The position numbers were made by a program, and so were the translations under genes. This document shows, one piece after another, positions 30,370-33,907 of a DNA stretch of 33,907 nucleotides. Under the pieces are notes generated by a model. That model did not search any database. It was not told the DNA's origin and saw only the letters and a list, made by a program, of their open reading frames with translations. This stretch comes from Nemertoderma westbladi. Taxonomy: Eukaryota > Xenacoelomorpha > Nemertodermatida > Nemertodermatidae. The stretch lies in contig JAUCBJ010005719.1 in NCBI GenBank assembly GCA_032718475.1, forward strand, positions 1 through 33,907, read 5' to 3'. How positions within the stretch are numbered: the first letter of the stretch is position 1; every line of letters begins with the position of its first letter.

Positions 30370-30424
30370 TCCCTATTAAAACATAAGGCCCTAACTCAAA
30401 AAATCATGTTTTGAGAAAATCGAC
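30370..30424 (+). repeat. left terminal inverted repeat
   Basis: It begins TCCCTATTAAAACATAAG and pairs with the reverse complement of 33853-33907 with one mismatch in 55 positions (A against C at the thirtieth). Confidence 0.95.
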
Positions 30425-30562
30425 TTTTTTTACTATAAATTCATGGATCCTTGTAAGGCGCTGAAAATGCGATTTTTAGGCAAAAGGAATACAAGGAATT
30501 TGATTTTGCTATTAAAATCTGTCCGAAATGGACATTTGGAATGGAAATTTTAAAAAATATTA

Positions 30563-30622
30563 GTTAGGGCGTTTTGAAAAAACCAACTTTGGCAGATGTG
30601 TGTCAATTCAAAACGCCCTAAC
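30563..30622. repeat. subterminal inverted pair of the GTTAGGGCG motif
   Basis: GTTAGGGCGTTTTGA at 30563-30577 is the exact reverse complement of 30608-30622. Related copies (GAGTTAGGGCGTTATG) lie at 33698-33713 and 33752-33767, and variant copies (GAGTTAGGGCCTTATG, or its complement) inside both terminal repeats (30382-30397, 33880-33895). They are likely transposase-binding sites. Confidence 0.8.
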
Positions 30623-30624
30623 AT

Positions 30625-30988
30625 TTCGCTGCACTGTATATATGTATTAAAGAGTGGAAAATACAGCGCGTTTTTGGTATATTGAAAAAATTTTCTCATG
30701 TCGTGTGTCTGTGTGAGTTTGGAACTGTCAATCACACTGCAGGAAATGTCTTGCAGCAGCCTTTATGTCTTGCCATTATTGAAAATTTTCGATTTCAATG
30801 CAACGTCACTCAAGTATTGTTTTAACATCGATATGAATAAAAAACAACAAAGTATAAAGTAGAGTAGAGTACAGAGGAAAGAACAAGAAAGAAACCGTTG
30901 ATATTCATTAGTCCAAACTCGGATCTCCGCTATAACAATCTACTGTACTCCAGTCTATGAGAGATAAATGTTTCAGTTAGTCACCGTT
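30625..30988. other. non-coding 3' region of the transposon
   Basis: AT-rich sequence between the subterminal repeats and the transposase stop. No ORF or structure stands out. It should hold the transposase 3' UTR (minus strand). Confidence 0.5.
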
Positions 30989-31636
30989 TCATTCCTCATC
31001 TATGACCTCCTCCTCGTCGGTTTCATCTAGAGAGTCGCGAACCTCATCACCTGGTCTGAGAGCCAAGTATTCCCGATGAAAGATTTTAGGAATAACGCCA
31101 TTCTTCACTAACTTCATTAAGTCATTATATTTGGCTCTGGATATGCAAGGCTTAAAGTCAAAGGCTCGCTTTGGTAGATCTAGCAAATTAGACCGACGAC
31201 CAAAACCACGTATGAACTTGACTTTCACCGGCTGGGAATTCGACGTATACTGTATGTCCATTGTATCGCTGCCCCGAAGAAATAACACCCTTCGCATTTT
31301 CGACCACCTGACTCTTTCATTTGCCTCATCCACCATCATTAAAGGAAGAATGTCATCTGCAGCTTCCATCCACTTCAGAACGTTCTTAGTTTCCAACACC
31401 TGAACCTCGTAAGGAACAGTAGCTTCATCTTGTCTAGAACCTAAGATAATCCCTGCCCACATGGATGGTGCCCAAACCATCATGTTGGAAACAGATCTCT
31501 CAATGGTGCTGTGGATCGAATCGACTGGCATATACGTGTGGCCAGGAACGAGATAATTGAGCTCGATTGTTTCAATGTGATCGGAACGGATTAGTTGGTG
31601 ATAAATCATGGCTAGGACTCCCCGATTTTTATTTTG
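30989..31636 (-). pseudogene. DUF7869 transposase, C-terminal part (third frame)
   Basis: The reading continues from the previous ORF after a one-base loss at the GGQNKN box (near 31635). It reads GQNKNRGVLAMIYHQLI, then YLVPGHTYMPVDSIHSTIER with the conserved Asp, His and Glu (residues 42, 45 and 49 counting from the TTG at 31645), and SMWAGIIL. Later come an RFIRG-like basic segment (VKVKFIRGFGRRSNLLDLP), LRPGDEVRDSL and an acidic DETDEEEVIDEE tail before TGA. It is about 218 residues, the expected C-terminal third. Confidence 0.8.
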
Positions 31637-33060
31637 CCCCCACAACTGTCACAAAACAACTTTACATTCAGATTCGTTGGCAGATCGATGCTTCGTAAGT
31701 ACTGATAAACACAACTAGCTGTTTCATTGGCTCCACGTCCTGCCTGCCACTCCCCCCAAAGGTAACATATACCACGATTCGAATTGCTTTCGTAGACAGA
31801 CTGATTATACTGTGCCAGTTTCCTACTATAACCAGTTAACATAGAGTCACCATGGGGTGTATTCAATACCTTTTGTAGGTCGAAACTAGCAACAATGTAA
31901 TTATATTCGGCCTCCTTGGACTCACTTTGACATTTCAAGAAATAGTTATTCACAGCATTCTTCTCTTCCACGTGAGCTTTGTATTCTTCCTCACTGTAAT
32001 CACCACCAGTATCTTTTCGATGACAAATAACGCATTTATCCTTCTTGGGTTGGTGAAAACCAACGTTATAGTCACTTAGAAAAATCGATCGAAATGTCGA
32101 TTTTGAGACCTTGTCTTTAAGCAACGTGTCTTTCTTATAAATGCGATAAAGATTGGTCAGGTTCTTGAAACGCTGAGGCAGGTACTTGCGGCGGGAATTT
32201 TTTCGAACATAGTGCGGCTCCATTATTGGCAGCTTATTTATGAATTTGTGAACAGATGCTCTTATACCAGCTTTTCCCCGAGTGTTTCCACCACGTTTGT
32301 CTTTAGACGGAAGCTTAGCCTCAGTTCTGTGGCCCAACATCCACCTAACCTCCTTTTCACCAACACTCAATGTTCCCAGGAAGAATGCTCTGCACACCTG
32401 CTCTTTTTGGCCATCTTTGAGCAAGAAATACCTCTTAGAACTTGATCTATGTTTCGTTATTACACTCGATGACTTCTGCTGTGTTCCACCTACACGAATC
32501 ATGGAATTGAGAAAGTTATGGCGACCTTGCCTCTCATCTGTTTCCTTCCAGTACAAGTCGAAATTATGCTGTCGATCTCCATCTGTCCATTTCCCAGAGC
32601 ATCCATGGGGACACTTACATTGCACTTGCCTCATACTGCGAGCTGGTTTGACCTTCCCGGATTTCGTGGTATATGACAGACCCTTCTCTCGTAGGTTGTG
32701 CCTCTCTTTGCTGCTATATGGTTTGATTTTCCTGCCTTTCTTCATTGGATTGGGGGCTTCAATATAAGTCTCTGTAGGCTGCTCAACATCTGCAGAATCC
32801 TCACTCTCGCTACTTGGATAATAGTTTGGATCACTACTCGGATCTTGGGGTGCACTTCCTAACTCACAATCCTGTGGTTGATAGCAGAAACCTGTATTAA
32901 ATATGCTACCATCTGTACCTGGATCTAGTGATGCTCGTAAATCATGTTCTCCATCTTCGCCAATCTCACCTACAGCACGCACAACCCCAAGGTCTAAATA
33001 TTGTAATCCACCCCATTGATCTATATCTTGAAAACCGAAATCGTGTCCCCATCGATTTCG
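31612..33060 (-). pseudogene. DUF7869 transposase, main part
   Basis: The frame is open from about 33060 (HDFGFQDIDQWGGLQYLDLG) to a stop at 31612, with its first ATG-type start near 32982. Counting from 32982: an acidic Ser-rich N-terminus with basic KKGRKIKPYSSKERH, a metal-binding candidate QCKCPHGCSGKW (about 120-130), and a helical FLGTLSVGEKEVRWML stretch. Then come KCVICHRKDTGG (about 318), ASFDLQKVLNTP with candidate Asp368, CYLWGEWQAGRGANE, and KLFCDSCGG with candidate Asp445. A base lost directly after the CDSCGG box shifts the frame, so the protein ends prematurely. As an intact enzyme it would excise and reinsert the element. Confidence 0.8.
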
Positions 33061-33509
33061 TCCCGAAATCGACAGAATTGCAAATCCACGTCGTGGAATG
33101 CATCTGATATCCCCGCATCAACTTCAGTATCCTGCTGTACTTCAAACTGTATTTCCTGGGCTTCTCCCAAGATTATATCCTGAAGCCCACTCCACAAGTT
33201 GACATCATGTGGGCCAAGAACATTATCACTGTCGCTGGAGATATCTAGGACACATAACATAGGATCCAGATCTGTTGTGATCTCTTCATCCTGTGCAGCC
33301 ACAGAAAGTCTTTCTGTGGCTGCATTGACGAAATTACCGTTTGGGGGTCTATATGCAGTGCTACAGTATGTATGATCTGACAGAAGCGCTACAGAATCTT
33401 TAGAGCACCCAGCTTTACTTTTCTTCTTTTCGTGTTGTTTGGCGTTGTAGCAGTAGGAGTCCACTCTACATTTCCTCAGCCTCTTTGGGTAAGTCTTTCT
33501 TGACGACAT
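33021..33509 (-). CDS. N-terminal ORF of the DUF7869 transposon
   Basis: The frame opens at 33590, but a TATTTAAA box on the minus strand (33608-33601) would place the mRNA start near 33575, so the ATG at 33509 (MSSRKTYPKRLRKC) is the better start. The protein is basic at first (HEKKKSKAGC), then acidic, with a DISSDSDNVLGPHD segment and NLWSGLQDIILGEAQ. It stops at 33021. Just downstream in the next frame the motif recurs as DQWGGLQYLDLG, so either a frameshift near 33045 or a splice joins this ORF to the main transposase. A role in DNA binding or transposase regulation is a guess. Confidence 0.6.
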   Translation of the reverse strand: MSSRKTYPKRLRKCRVDSYCYNAKQHEKKKSKAGCSKDSVALLSDHTYCSTAYRPPNGNFVNAATERLSVAAQDEEITTDLDPMLCVLDISSDSDNVLGPHDVNLWSGLQDIILGEAQEIQFEVQQDTEVDAGISDAFHDVDLQFCRFRDEIDGDTISVFKI

Positions 33510-33600
33510 CGCGGATGTGAAATGAAAATGCCTAAATGCAGTATAGTAGTATCTGCAGTATGGCGATTCTGCATACAGCATACCATGCACATAACACTAC

Positions 33601-33608
33601 TTTAAATA
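33601..33608 (-). promoter_or_regulatory. TATA-like box of the transposase gene
   Basis: GGTATTTAAAGT on the minus strand lies about 95 bases upstream of the ATG at 33509 and inside the subterminal region. It is the only TATA-like match I noted between the terminal repeat and the ORF. Confidence 0.45.
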
Positions 33609-33852
33609 CCCCTCGTTGTTTTTGAAAGGCTTTCCTATGAATAATACTATTGGATTGGTTGTTAGAGTGGATACTATGTAATGTCTATGGTAGATGGGAG
33701 TTAGGGCGTTATGAAAAAATATTGGCTGCCATTCGAACAGTGTAAATTGCGGAGTTAGGGCGTTATGCAAAGCTTAATATCTCGAGAATGGCTAATGCTA
33801 TGGCTTTGAAAGTGCGATTTTCTGAAAGCACGTATGCGAATTACTTAGAATC

Positions 33853-33907
33853 GTCGATTTTCTCAAAACATGATTTTGTGAGTTAGGGCCTTATGTTTTA
33901 ATAGGGA
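33853..33907 (-). repeat. right terminal inverted repeat
   Basis: The reverse complement of the left repeat with one mismatch. It ends at the last base of the window (AATAGGGA), so the right flank and its target duplication are not visible. Confidence 0.95.

Larger units (their letters stand above)
30368..33907 (-). mobile_element. near-complete DNA transposon with DUF7869-type transposase
   Basis: Near-perfect 55-bp terminal inverted repeats, one internal family of subterminal repeats, and a minus-strand transposase between them define a cut-and-paste element of about 3.5 kb. It inserted after AATACAT in copy B (compare A at 19896). The first two bases, CG (30368-30369), may belong to the element; then its last two bases lie just outside the window. 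The target duplication therefore cannot be read. The superfamily is uncertain: the transposase type points to DUF7869 elements, but I cannot say which named superfamily this is. Confidence 0.85.

Noticed and set aside
30370-33907. piggyBac or Tc1/mariner assignment of the TIR element
   Set aside because: No TTAA or TA target could be shown and the transposase motifs (CYLW, CDSCGG, GHT) are of the DUF7869 type.

Overview
The window looks like repeat-rich nuclear DNA from a metazoan, probably an invertebrate. It holds eukaryotic transposable elements almost throughout: Helitron-like, BEL/Pao, Ty3/gypsy, LINE, Mutator-like and DUF7869-type DNA transposons. No operons, ribosome binding sites or single-copy housekeeping genes are visible, and almost every reading frame is broken. 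The species cannot be named from the sequence.

Layout. 1-1539 (minus): 5' part of a long open gene running off the left edge; it encodes an unrecognised gag-like protein with an Ala/Glu coiled-coil repeat. 1540-6674: AT-rich non-coding DNA with two small tandem arrays built around TACCGGTA or a 288-bp period, plus a perfect 72-bp-arm hairpin. 6675-7225 (plus): a dead LINE reverse transcriptase tail, interrupted by a 111-bp insert with a 10-bp target duplication. 7340-7665 (minus): a decayed gypsy integrase tail. 7680-13600 (minus): a BEL/Pao element (probable LTR, then integrase, RNase H, RT, protease and zinc knuckles), with a LINE 3' fragment inserted in its integrase. 13849-15277 (plus): a broken Mutator-like transposase, interrupted by very G-rich DNA.

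15288-20036 and 24609-30367 (plus): two copies, A and B, of one Helitron-like element. It has Cys-rich zinc fingers, an AT-hook, a DUF6570-like region and a Helitron_like_N/Rep domain with an HWH (HUH-type) motif. No helicase is seen. B also carries an extra zinc-finger N-terminal exon or ORF (from about 23331). Between the copies lie a gypsy RNase H/integrase gene with its 3' LTR (20037-22100) and a possible small host exon (22588-22731).

Copy B is itself invaded by two DNA-transposon sequences of one transposase type (DUF7869). One is a fragment fused in frame into the Rep-encoding ORF (28179-29566). The other is a nearly complete element with 55-bp terminal inverted repeats (30370-33907), and the window stops at its outer end. 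The genes do not form a pathway; the region is a nested graveyard. The most unusual components are the Cys-rich Helitron-like family, the mosaic similarity of its two copies, and the repeated involvement of DUF7869 elements with copy B.
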